DNA of 64,000 nucleotides from Ruthenibacterium avium (GTDB taxonomy: Bacteria; Bacillota; Clostridia; Oscillospirales; Ruminococcaceae). The notes under the pieces are model-generated. The model had not been told where the DNA came from and did no database searches. It worked only from the letters and a program-made list of their open reading frames with translations. The stretch lies in NCBI GenBank assembly GCA_019118905.1, contig DWYA01000054.1, forward strand, positions 1 to 64,000, in the 5' to 3' direction. The number at the start of each line of letters is the position of its first letter. Positions within the stretch are counted from its first letter, which is position 1. This document shows positions 1-7,680 of the stretch, in pieces. Position numbers and translations under genes: made by a program.

Positions 1-175
1 ATTCTTCGTTTTCTGCTTTCAATGCTTCATTTTCCGCTTGTAAGTCTGCGCTTTCTGATACTGCCGCTGTGCTGCTGAGAGCAGTACCATCCCCTTTTTT
101 CGATGAATCCGCCCCACAGGCAACCACTCCCATCATAAAAATAAGCGAAAGACCAATACATACCATCTTTTTCAT
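1..175 (-). CDS. Putative lipoprotein, N-terminus only
   Basis: The reading frame starts with ATG at 175 behind GAAGGAGAT and runs off the left edge, so only about 58 residues are visible. The N-terminus has a lysine pair, a hydrophobic segment and a lipobox ending in VVAC, so the protein should be exported and lipid-anchored at a Cys near residue 20. After the Cys comes a Ser/Ala-rich low-complexity stretch and then the start of a Glu/Ala/Asn heptad-like segment (QAENEALKAENEE), suggesting a coiled coil. The rest, and hence the function, lies outside the window. It is divergent from the Xre regulator at 339. Confidence 0.75.
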   Translation of the reverse strand, partial: MKKMVCIGLSLIFMMGVVACGADSSKKGDGTALSSTAAVSESADLQAENEALKAENEE

Positions 176-247
176 ATTGCCGCATCTCCTTCATTCAAGT
201 CAATAAAGGGTATATCTTCTCCCCTTTTAGCCCTATCATAATCAACA

Positions 248-272
248 TTTTGACTTTTGTCAACAGTCAAAA
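248..272. promoter_or_regulatory. Palindromic operator in the lipoprotein/Xre divergent region
   Basis: A perfect 8-bp inverted repeat TTTTGACT-N9-AGTCAAAA whose centre is itself TTGTCAA-like. It overlaps a possible -35 (TTGTCA, 257-262) followed after 17 bp by TACACA (280-285) that would drive the Xre gene at 339. The position suggests that the Xre protein represses its own promoter and perhaps the divergent lipoprotein gene; this is inference. Confidence 0.5.
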
Positions 273-338
273 CACTTGTTACACAAGGTTTAAGGAAAAA
301 ATAAAACCTCATACCATTTATTTAGGAGGTGCTGTATT

Positions 339-566
339 ATGGATAAAACCTATCAAGAAAGTTATCGAAAGCTCGGCTTAAATATCGCTTTCTATCGCAA
401 AGACAGAGGACTCACACAAATGCAGTTGGCTGAACTTTTAGACATCGACCGAAGTCACATGAGTGCCATTGAACTGGCAACAGTCGGCGTTTCTTTAGAC
501 GTCATTTTTAAACTGTGCAACATCTTAAATGTTTCACCCAAAGATTTATTTGATTTTCGCGGCTGA
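339..566 (+). CDS. Small Xre-family (HTH_3) transcriptional regulator
   Basis: A 75-residue protein that is almost entirely a Cro/CI-type helix-turn-helix domain: helix 2-turn-helix 3 lies around TQMQLAELLDIDRSHMSAIE (residues 26-45), and the end carries the usual LNVSPKDLF tail. There is no extra effector or oligomerisation domain, so it is a minimal DNA-binding repressor. ATG at 339 follows TTTAGGAGG with good spacing. A 25-bp palindrome lies just upstream at 248-272, the likely autoregulatory site. Such single-domain Xre proteins occur in mobile elements and as chromosomal regulators; the divergent lipoprotein is the only adjacent candidate target. Confidence 0.9.
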   Translation: MDKTYQESYRKLGLNIAFYRKDRGLTQMQLAELLDIDRSHMSAIELATVGVSLDVIFKLCNILNVSPKDLFDFRG

Positions 567-641
567 TTGCACAGACCTAATATTCCTAATATGGTTACGC
601 ATACGATTTGCTGAGTTTTTCTCACAATGATTTAACACAAA

Positions 642-684
642 AAATCCTCTCCCGTTTTCCTTTTGAAAAAACAGGAGAGGATTT
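642..684 (-). terminator. Intrinsic terminator of spo0A
   Basis: Stem AAATCCTCTCC / GGAGAGGATTT with an inner GTTTT/AAAAC stem, followed on the minus strand by a run of T (plus-strand A run at 638-644). It sits 20 bp past the spo0A stop. Confidence 0.85.
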
Positions 685-703
685 CTATTTCACAAATTCG
701 AGA

Positions 704-1453
704 TTATGCAATGCGATGGCTTTTTTTATCCAGGCGCATTTTATCAGAAATCATGGCAATAAACTCGGAATTGGTCGGTTTGCCGCGCAAATTGTGAATG
801 GTATATCCGAAATAGCTGTTGAGGGTATCCACATCGCCGCGGTCCCATGCCACTTCAATGGCGTGGCGAATGGCGCGTTCTACACGGCTGGAGGTGGTGC
901 TGTTGCGTTTGGCAATTTCCGGGTACAGCTTCTTGGTTACGCTGTTGATATACTCGCCGTCGCCTACTGTGAGCAAAATGGCATCACGCAAAAACTGATA
1001 CCCTTTAATGTGAGCCGGAACGCCAATCTGATGCAGAATATCCGTCACGGTACACTCATCATCCGGCACATGTACACGCTTGACCGGACGGCCCGCAGCA
1101 CTCAGTACGCGCTGCGCCATGGCCTGCGGGTCAAACGGCTTTAAAAAGTAGAACAAAAATCCGCTTTCTACCAGCTCGGCCTCCAGCGTATCGTCCGAAA
1201 AACCACCCATCACGAAAAAGGCCGCCTGTACTCCCTGCTGCTCACAGCGCTGCTTCACGCTGATAGCATCCAGCCCGGGCATAAATGCGTCCAGCACAAC
1301 CACATCCGGGCGCTGTTCCACAATGGCAGCCAAAGCGCGGTGGCCGTCTTTTTCACACACGATGCACTCAGCATCCTTTTGGCGCAGCAGCTCCACGCAG
1401 CTTTGGGTCAGTGTTTCGTTTCCGTCCGTCATCAATACTTTTACTTGTGCCAT
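704..1453 (-). CDS. spo0A: Stage 0 sporulation response regulator Spo0A
   Basis: Master regulator of entry into sporulation. The 249-residue protein has an N-terminal receiver domain with acidic D10, phospho-acceptor D55 (VVVLDAFMPG) and K105 (FLKPFD), a short linker, and from about residue 138 the Spo0A DNA-binding domain with the highly conserved segments IGVPAHIKGYQFLRDAI, TTSSRVERAIRHAIEVAW and KPTNSEFIAMISDKMRL. The start is ATG at 1453, preceded by GGAGGAAAG; a TTG fifteen bases upstream overlaps this ribosome site and is unlikely. It lies downstream of spoIVB, the usual order in endospore formers, but has its own sigma-A-type promoter (1646-1674) and an upstream 0A box (1719-1725), which fits autoregulation. 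Family assignment is secure. Confidence 0.98.
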   Translation of the reverse strand: MAQVKVLMTDGNETLTQSCVELLRQKDAECIVCEKDGHRALAAIVEQRPDVVVLDAFMPGLDAISVKQRCEQQGVQAAFFVMGGFSDDTLEAELVESGFLFYFLKPFDPQAMAQRVLSAAGRPVKRVHVPDDECTVTDILHQIGVPAHIKGYQFLRDAILLTVGDGEYINSVTKKLYPEIAKRNSTTSSRVERAIRHAIEVAWDRGDVDTLNSYFGYTIHNLRGKPTNSEFIAMISDKMRLDKKSHRIA

Positions 1454-1645
1454 TGTTCTTTCCTCCAAAATTCCGAAGCACTTTTTTACAAAAAGGCTCT
1501 TGTTTTTTTGTCAGGCCATCCGTTTGGCAGCCAATCTTCTGCACCGACCGGATGACCCTCTGATTTTGTTTCGTTTTAACAGCGCAGGCTTGTCCCGCCC
1601 CTTGCGGCGATGCACATTTCGTGTGTTCCTGCCGTTCTATTCCAG

Positions 1646-1674
1646 ATATTACCATATATTTCCATTATTGGCAA
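1646..1674 (-). promoter_or_regulatory. Sigma-A promoter of spo0A
   Basis: On the minus strand TTGCCA (1674-1669), a 17-bp spacer, and TAATAT (1651-1646). This gives a leader of roughly 185 nt before the spo0A ATG at 1453. Confidence 0.7.
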
Positions 1675-1718
1675 TAGTTTCTGCCTAAAAATTTCCATAA
1701 ATTGTAAATCTTTTCTTT

Positions 1719-1725
1719 TTCGACA
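1719..1725 (-). promoter_or_regulatory. 0A box upstream of spo0A
   Basis: A perfect TGTCGAA (minus strand), the Spo0A~P recognition heptamer known from Bacillus and Clostridium, placed about 45 bp upstream of the spo0A -35. A 7-mer can occur by chance, but the location matches known Spo0A autoregulation. Confidence 0.55.
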
Positions 1726-1787
1726 GTCTTCTGCCCACCGATGTTTCTGTATTTGTTGTTTTTAGAGAAAAGAACCCTTATATCAAA

Positions 1788-1993
1788 AGGCTCTGCATCC
1801 AAACAATGCAGAGCCTTTGAGACTGCCCAAAAACTGCCGCCTGATTCAAAGAGAACTTAGGCTGTAAGGGGAAAAAGGCTTGGAAAAGGGGGCTAGCCCT
1901 CTTTTCCATTTAAGATAGATCTTTAAGTTTGTGAAAAAGCAAAGCTTTTGCGACAAACTGAAAGCTCTGCATCCAAACGATGCAGAGCCTTTT
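1788..1993. repeat. Cluster of four hairpins with a repeated 29-bp unit
   Basis: In the gap between spoIVB and spo0A a 29-bp palindromic unit (GCTCTGCAT...ATGCAGAGCC) occurs twice, at 1790-1818 and 1964-1992, with one mismatch in the loop. Between the copies lie two other inverted repeats: GGAAAAG...CTTTTCC (1882-1907) and GTTTGT...ACAAAC (1927-1958). The second unit is followed by TTTTT on the plus strand, the first by TTTTGA on the minus strand, so they can work as terminators (one for spoIVB). The duplicated unit flanking about 145 bp could be a duplicated terminator or a small non-autonomous insertion. Confidence 0.7.
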
Positions 1994-2018
1994 TACTCGA
2001 ATAATAAAGTCTTTTGCT

Positions 2019-3248
2019 TTACGATGCAAGTTGAGAGGGGTTCTGTGCTGCTGCGTCTAAGGTCTCCAGCATATTCTCCCCGAAAACCGCATAACCGCGT
2101 GTGGGGTCGTTTACCAAAACATGCGTCACCGCTCCAATAAACTTGCCGTTTTGTATAATGGGGCTGCCGCTCATGCCCTGCACAATGCCGCCCGTGGCTG
2201 CCAAGAGCTCAGGGTCGGTCACATGAATCACCATATTTCGGTTGGGGTCATCGGAATTGAGTGCAATTTTTTCGATTTGCACCTCATATCGCTTTGGCTC
2301 TTGCCCTTCCAGCGTTGTGATGATTTCCGCTTTGCCTGTCATCACATCCTGTGCGAGAGCCGCCTCCATTTCTTCTCCCTTAATATAAGAGGAAAGTGTG
2401 CCGTACACGCCCGACTCTCCGTTGACGGTAATCACGCCGGACGGCAGCGCCGTTAAAAAGCTTCCTTTCAGCTCGCCGGGGCTTCCGGCTTCCCCGCGCA
2501 CCACACCGGTGATGGAAACCGGCACAATTTCACCTTTTAAAAGAGAAATCGTCACGCCGGTGTCGGCATCGTGAATGGAATGTCCCAGCCCTGCAAACAT
2601 CTGATGGGTGCTTTCCGTAAAGGTGAGCGTACCGATGCCCGCCGAGGAGTCACGCACCCACATGCCGGTGCGGTATACCCCTGCCGAAACGTCCTTGACT
2701 GCCGTCAGCATGACGCTTTTTTCTACGCCTTCGCGCAGATAGACCACTTCGGCGGGCGCACCTTTTAACTGCTGAATGGCTCCGGCCACATCCTCGTTTG
2801 TTTTCGTTTCGGTTCCCGCAATGGAAACGATGACATCCCCCATGCGCAAACCGGCATCCTTAGCGGGGTTTTGGTAGCCGGATTCCGTGTAAATATCGCT
2901 GAATCCCACCACCATGGCGCCGTTGGCAAACATTTTAATGCCAAATGGCGTTCCGCACACTTGCACCACGCGGCGCTCTACCACCTTGGCACGCACCGTT
3001 TTAATCGGCACCAAGCCTGCAATGCTCAAATCGGCGTTATAAGATGCGCCGCTTTGCAAATTTGCCACTGCGTCACGCGGGCCGGACGGAGTGCTGAACA
3101 AAAAAGGCATTCCTGCCACACGCACCCCATCGCCCGACCGCACCAAAAACGTATCCGGCAGCAGCGTACTAATGTACATGGCAAACACAAATGCCGCCAC
3201 CACCAAGCCCGATGTAAAAAAACACGTCCATTTGATGATTTTTTCCAT
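2019..3248 (-). CDS. spoIVB: SpoIVB serine peptidase
   Basis: Sporulation signalling protease (family S55) secreted by the forespore, which triggers pro-sigma-K processing in Bacillus. The 409-residue protein has an N-terminal membrane anchor (about 8-30), a PDZ domain (about 105-185; GLRMGDVIVSIAG), and the peptidase domain with His223 in AGLGHSIHD and the serine in IVQGMSGSPI (about 355-364). The start is ATG at 3248 after AGGAGG with 7-bp spacing; a GTG 18 bases upstream has no ribosome site. It lies directly upstream of spo0A as in most endospore formers. The region upstream of the PDZ is typical of the family in length, so the gene looks intact. Confidence 0.96.
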   Translation of the reverse strand: MEKIIKWTCFFTSGLVVAAFVFAMYISTLLPDTFLVRSGDGVRVAGMPFLFSTPSGPRDAVANLQSGASYNADLSIAGLVPIKTVRAKVVERRVVQVCGTPFGIKMFANGAMVVGFSDIYTESGYQNPAKDAGLRMGDVIVSIAGTETKTNEDVAGAIQQLKGAPAEVVYLREGVEKSVMLTAVKDVSAGVYRTGMWVRDSSAGIGTLTFTESTHQMFAGLGHSIHDADTGVTISLLKGEIVPVSITGVVRGEAGSPGELKGSFLTALPSGVITVNGESGVYGTLSSYIKGEEMEAALAQDVMTGKAEIITTLEGQEPKRYEVQIEKIALNSDDPNRNMVIHVTDPELLAATGGIVQGMSGSPIIQNGKFIGAVTHVLVNDPTRGYAVFGENMLETLDAAAQNPSQLAS

Positions 3249-3366
3249 TGGCTCGCCTCCTGACACACATCGTTTTTTCCGCCGCTTTCCCGCGGCGGAA
3301 AGTTCTTGTTTCAGTATGTCCCGAAAAAGGCGTTTTAATCATCGCATGAAAAAACGGTGCGGCAGC

Positions 3367-5922
3367 TCACTTGCCGAGTCCAAACAGAGTGCGAATCACC
3401 CAAGCCAGCACAGGCCCCACCGCCACTGCGGCAGCCACCCAGACAAGATAGGGCATCCCCACAGCGCAGGTGGAAAACAGAGCTTGCAGCGGCGGTGCAT
3501 AAACCGACAAAACTGCCAAAAGCACCGAACATGCCGCCGCTGCACAAAGCCATGGGTTGCCGCCAAAATGAATTCCCCGGCCCCGGCACTCGAACAAATG
3601 CAGCATTTGGCTGAACACAACAGTTAAAAAACACGCGCTGCGCGCCAACAGCAAATCTCCGCTTTGCGCGAGCACGACGCCATAACACGCACAGGCCGCC
3701 GCACCTAACAGCACGCCGCGCAGGGCAATGACAGCACCAAGCCCATGCGCAAACAACCCTTCCTGTTTGGGGCGCGGCGGTTGCTCCATAATATCCTCGG
3801 ACGGCGGCTCCAAGCCAAGCGCAATGGCGGGCAATCCATCGGTGAACAGGTTCACAAGCAAAATTTGAATGGGCAAAAGCATGACAGGGAGACCCGTCAG
3901 CATCGCAAACAGCATTCCTGTCACTTCTCCCAAATTGGAAGTTAAAAGGTAACGCACAAAGCGGCGGATGTTTTGATAAATAACACGTCCTTCTTCCACC
4001 GCCGACACAATGGTGGCAAAGTTGTCGTCAAGAATCACCACGCCGGATGCTTCCTTTGTTACGTCCGTTCCTGTTTGTCCCATGGCAACGCCAATGTCCG
4101 CCTCTTTTACGGCGGGAGAATCATTCACGCCGTCACCGGTCATTGCCGTAATCTGTCCCACCGCCTTATACGCGCGCACAATGCGCAGTTTGTGTTCGGG
4201 CGAGACACGCGCGTAGACGGGAACTTCCATGCAAATCTTGCGCAGCTGTTCGTCGGTCATTTTTTCCAGCTCCGCGCCTGTCACCACACGGTCGGAACGA
4301 TGTGCAATTTCCACGCTGGAGGCCACGGCCAACGCTGTTTGGGGGGCATCGCCCGTGATCATAACAGGCTTAATTCCTGCCGCCCTGCATTTACGCACCG
4401 CCGCGCGCACTTCTGCCCGCGGCGGATCCATCATGCCCATCAGCCCCAAAAAGCACATGTTTTCCTCGCCATCCTGCGGGTGATTTTCGGCAAACGCCAG
4501 CACACGCAGCGCACTTTTTGCCATTTCCTCCATTTTGCGGCGGATGCTTGCACGATCGGCCTGTGTCATCGTGCGTTCCCCGCCTTCTTCCATGATGCGG
4601 GTACAGCGCTCCAGCAAAATGTCCGGCGCACCCTTGCAAAGCAGCTTTTCCTGTCCGTTTGCTTGCCGCACCACCACACTCATCCGCTTTCTGGTGGAAT
4701 CAAACGGCATTTCACCAACCACCCGATGAGTGCGCATGAGTACGTTTTTTTCTACGCCCGCCTTGGCCGCTGCCACCAGCACCGCCACTTCGGTGGGGTC
4801 GCCGGAAGTTTCCAGCCGTTTGCCCTTGGCATGAATCTGCGCGGTGCTGCAAAGAGCGCCCGCTTCCAACAAAAGAGCCAGCGCCCTTGTGTTTCGCAAA
4901 GAAACCGGCGTACCTCCCTCTAAAATCTGTCCGTCACACGCTGAACCGCTGCCGCTTATGGTAAAATCGCGGCGGTACACCCAAACGCGCTGCACTGTCA
5001 TTTTGTTTTGTGTAATCGTTCCCGTTTTATCGGTACAAATCACACCCGCACAGCCCAAAGTTTCCACTGCGTGGAGCCGGCGGATGACAGCGCCGCGCCG
5101 CAAAATACGCCCGACGGAAAGCGCCAGCGTGATGGTGACAATGGCCGGGAGGCCCTCCGGGATGGCCGCCACCGCCAGAGAGACACCCGTGAGAAGCATG
5201 GTTAAAAAATCGTTGCCTTGCAGCCAGCCCAGCAGGGTGACTGCCGCACACACCGTCAAGCACGCCGCCGCTACAAACCGTCCCAGCTGAGAAAGCTTTT
5301 CCTGAAGCGGCGTCGGCGCTTCCTCGGCTGTATCGACAAGGCCGGCAATTTTGCCCATTTGGGTTTTCATGCCGGTTTTTGTTACCAGTGCTGCCGCGTG
5401 GCCTGTCAGCACTGTACAGCCCATAAAAATTTCGTCCTGAACATTTTTGCGCACGGGCAGGCTTTCGCCTGTCAGCATGGATTCATCGCACGAGAGCTGC
5501 ACCGCCTGTAAAATGCGGGCGTCCGCGGGAATCTTATCCCCCGCCTGCAAAATTAAAACGTCCTTGGGAACCACATAAGCCGTTGGGATGGCCTGTTCGC
5601 GTCCGTCACGCCGCACACGCGCGGTGGGAGCGCTTAACTCGTTCAGTGCTTCCAAGGTCTTTTCCGTTCGATATTCCTGCAAAAAGCCCATGAAAGCATT
5701 CACCAGTACAATGACAATGATGGCGATGGCTTCCGCCGTTTCGCCCATCAGCGCACTGACTAAGGTTGCACCCGCCAAAATGAGAATCATCAAATCTTTA
5801 AATTGTGAAAAAAACATGGCGGCTGCGCTGTGCTTTTGACCCTTGGAAAGAATATTTTCCCCTTCGCTTTGCAAAAGCTCCTGCGCCTGCGCGGTAGAAA
5901 GTCCCTGTTCTTGATGCTGCAT
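3367..5922 (-). CDS. P-type cation-transporting ATPase (P2 type, probably Ca2+)
   Basis: An 851-residue membrane ion pump. Visible P-type landmarks are the actuator motif TGES (151-154), the M4 signature PEGLP (255-259), the phosphorylation motif DKTGT with Asp298, and the hinge TGDGVNDSPA. The M4 sequence AAIPEGLPA and the six C-terminal membrane helices are those of the SERCA/PMCA-like P2 group, so export of Ca2+ is the most likely role; Mn2+ or Na+ are alternatives. ATG at 5922 with upstream GGGAGAAG fits the family N-terminus (QGLSTAQAQELL); an in-frame extension of 63 residues upstream is AT-rich and not family-like. It is monocistronic, divergent from the glycosyltransferase at 6059. 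Confidence 0.93.
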   Translation of the reverse strand: MQHQEQGLSTAQAQELLQSEGENILSKGQKHSAAAMFFSQFKDLMILILAGATLVSALMGETAEAIAIIVIVLVNAFMGFLQEYRTEKTLEALNELSAPTARVRRDGREQAIPTAYVVPKDVLILQAGDKIPADARILQAVQLSCDESMLTGESLPVRKNVQDEIFMGCTVLTGHAAALVTKTGMKTQMGKIAGLVDTAEEAPTPLQEKLSQLGRFVAAACLTVCAAVTLLGWLQGNDFLTMLLTGVSLAVAAIPEGLPAIVTITLALSVGRILRRGAVIRRLHAVETLGCAGVICTDKTGTITQNKMTVQRVWVYRRDFTISGSGSACDGQILEGGTPVSLRNTRALALLLEAGALCSTAQIHAKGKRLETSGDPTEVAVLVAAAKAGVEKNVLMRTHRVVGEMPFDSTRKRMSVVVRQANGQEKLLCKGAPDILLERCTRIMEEGGERTMTQADRASIRRKMEEMAKSALRVLAFAENHPQDGEENMCFLGLMGMMDPPRAEVRAAVRKCRAAGIKPVMITGDAPQTALAVASSVEIAHRSDRVVTGAELEKMTDEQLRKICMEVPVYARVSPEHKLRIVRAYKAVGQITAMTGDGVNDSPAVKEADIGVAMGQTGTDVTKEASGVVILDDNFATIVSAVEEGRVIYQNIRRFVRYLLTSNLGEVTGMLFAMLTGLPVMLLPIQILLVNLFTDGLPAIALGLEPPSEDIMEQPPRPKQEGLFAHGLGAVIALRGVLLGAAACACYGVVLAQSGDLLLARSACFLTVVFSQMLHLFECRGRGIHFGGNPWLCAAAACSVLLAVLSVYAPPLQALFSTCAVGMPYLVWVAAAVAVGPVLAWVIRTLFGLGK

Positions 5923-6058
5923 CGTCCACTTCTCCCTTGCTTTTTGGCCTTGAATAATATAAACTATGAAAAAGAATCTATTTTTATGAGAAACTTTTGA
6001 AGACAAACCGTCTGCTCGTTCGTTATATAGGCAAGAGAACCAAAAGGAGGGCTTGCTG

Positions 6059-7312
6059 ATGCTTGTGTTTTTTAATCGATTCTTATTCGCCGCAAGCGTG
6101 ATTTTCACCATATACGGGCTTTATTTCGCATTTATCGGTGTGCGGGGGCTGACGCGCAAAACGCCGTCGATTCCCAGCGCAAAGCCGCAAAAGCGCATTG
6201 CGTGCGTGGTTGCCGCCCGCAATGAGGCCGCTGTCATTGGCCCGCTGGTGGAAAGCCTGTTGGCACAGGATTACCCGCGTGAGCTGTTTGAGGTGATTGT
6301 TGCGCCGAACAACTGCACGGACAACACCGAGGCCATAGCCAAAAATGCAGGCGCACGCATTTTCCATCCGAAAGGCGTGATTCGCAGCAAGGGCGAGGTT
6401 TTGACGCAGGTAGTTGACGAAATTATCCTGAAAGAAAATTTTGACGGCATGTGCGTGTTTGACGCGGACAACTTGGCGGGCCGCGGCTTTTTGGCTCGCA
6501 TGAACGACGCGCTTTGTGCCGGGATTCACGCTGCACAGGGTTTCCGCGATTCCAAAAACCCCGAGCAAACCGCCATTTCCGGCTGCTACTCGATTTGTTA
6601 CTGGATGCTCAACCGCTTTTACAACAGCGCCCGCGCTTCAATGGGGTTGTCGGCGCTTGTCAACGGCAGCGGCTTTGTCGTGAGCCGTGAGCTTTTGGAG
6701 GATTTGGACGGCTGGCACACGGTTACCATGACCGAGGATTATGAATTCAGCGCCCAATGTGCGCTGCGCGGCCACCGCGTTCACTTTATCCCCGACGCTG
6801 TGATTTATGACGAGCAGCCCCTTACGTTTGCCCAAAGCTGGCGTCAGCGCCGCCGCTGGACCACCGGCAGCCTGCAAGGGCTGCAAGAGTATAGCTTTTC
6901 GCTGTTCCGTCAAGCCATTGTCAAAAAAAGCTGGATTTGCTTTGACATGTATCTCACCTTCTTGATGCCGTTTGTTCAGCTGCTGGGCGTCATTTTGGGT
7001 GTGCTTTCCGCCGCTCCCATTTTAATCTCCGGTGGGATTGTTCTGGGTGATATTGTGGTCAAGGGCATTGTGGCGCTTGTCACACTGATGGGCGGCATGT
7101 TTATTGCCAGCATCATCGCCACCATTTTTATGGCAGCATTGACTGTGGTACTTAAAAAAGGCAATGTCAACGGCATGGAGCGCGGAATTGCTTCGTTCTG
7201 GCTGTTTGCATTCAGCCACATGGTGCTCACGCTTCTCAGCTTCTTCCATAAGGAAACCAATTGGAAGCCGATTGCACACACCAGCGTAAAACGTTTGGGC
7301 GATGTGGAATAA
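6059..7312 (+). CDS. Membrane-bound family 2 glycosyltransferase
   Basis: A 417-residue processive-type GT-A glycosyltransferase. After one N-terminal membrane helix (about 5-28) comes the GT2 domain with the nucleotide-binding start IACVVAARNEA, the metal-binding DAD (135-137), the catalytic TED (225-227) and QRRRW (263-267); three to four helices close the C-terminus. QxxRW marks processive enzymes that polymerise and export a polysaccharide (cellulose synthase, hyaluronan synthase, PgaC type). The polymer cannot be named, since no exopolysaccharide partner genes are adjacent. ATG at 6059 follows AAAGGAGG by 8 bp. A terminator follows at 7328. Confidence 0.93.
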   Translation: MLVFFNRFLFAASVIFTIYGLYFAFIGVRGLTRKTPSIPSAKPQKRIACVVAARNEAAVIGPLVESLLAQDYPRELFEVIVAPNNCTDNTEAIAKNAGARIFHPKGVIRSKGEVLTQVVDEIILKENFDGMCVFDADNLAGRGFLARMNDALCAGIHAAQGFRDSKNPEQTAISGCYSICYWMLNRFYNSARASMGLSALVNGSGFVVSRELLEDLDGWHTVTMTEDYEFSAQCALRGHRVHFIPDAVIYDEQPLTFAQSWRQRRRWTTGSLQGLQEYSFSLFRQAIVKKSWICFDMYLTFLMPFVQLLGVILGVLSAAPILISGGIVLGDIVVKGIVALVTLMGGMFIASIIATIFMAALTVVLKKGNVNGMERGIASFWLFAFSHMVLTLLSFFHKETNWKPIAHTSVKRLGDVE

Positions 7313-7327
7313 TGGATTGCATATGAT

Positions 7328-7356
7328 AAAAAAGGAGGGCTTGCCCCTCCTTTTTT
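7328..7356 (+). terminator. Terminator of the glycosyltransferase gene
   Basis: GGAGGG-CTTG-CCCCTCC stem flanked by A6 and T6, so it could work in both directions. Confidence 0.85.
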
Positions 7357-7680
7357 CGTACCGCTTTCATGCGGTAAATCGCCTTTTATAACCTAACAAA
7401 AATAATTTTATCTTAAATATTATTATGTTTTAACACAATAAATATTTATTATGTAATGCATATACGATTAAAACTAAATAAAATTAAGTTCTTTTTCTTT
7501 TTTTGCCGTTTTTCCGAAAGCGCTTTAGCGCAGTAATACAGTTGACATCTAACCGCTTTTTCTGGTAAGGTTAGATTATTGATTCTATTTTCGTCAGCAC
7601 ACCACCCCGTGCCAGGGGACACAGGCGACGGTTCTGGGTGCATGGTGCTGCCTGATGATGTGAAGGAGAGGGGTTTTGCT
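7357..7680 (+). promoter_or_regulatory. AT-rich intergenic region, operator-like promoter and structured leader of the DUF4914 gene
   Basis: 7357-7500 is AT-rich without a recognisable gene. A promoter follows: TTGACA (7542-7547), 18 bp, TAAGGT (7566-7571). The inverted repeat TCTAACC-N14-GGTTAGA (7548-7554 / 7569-7575) fills the spacer and overlaps the -10, an obvious repressor site. Downstream, CAGCAC (7595-7600) pairs with GTGCTG (7645-7650) with further CACC/GGTG and CCC/GGG pairs inside, giving a GC-rich folded leader just ahead of the ribosome site. It matches no riboswitch class I know. Confidence 0.5.

Noticed and set aside
1931..2140. 69-residue plus-strand frame starting MKKQSF
   Set aside because: It consists of hairpin repeat sequence and antisense spoIVB, has no ribosome site and no similarity to a protein family.
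5923..6111. 63-residue N-terminal extension of the P-type ATPase
   Set aside because: AT-rich, unlike family members, overlaps the divergent promoter region; ATG 5922 has a suitable ribosome site.
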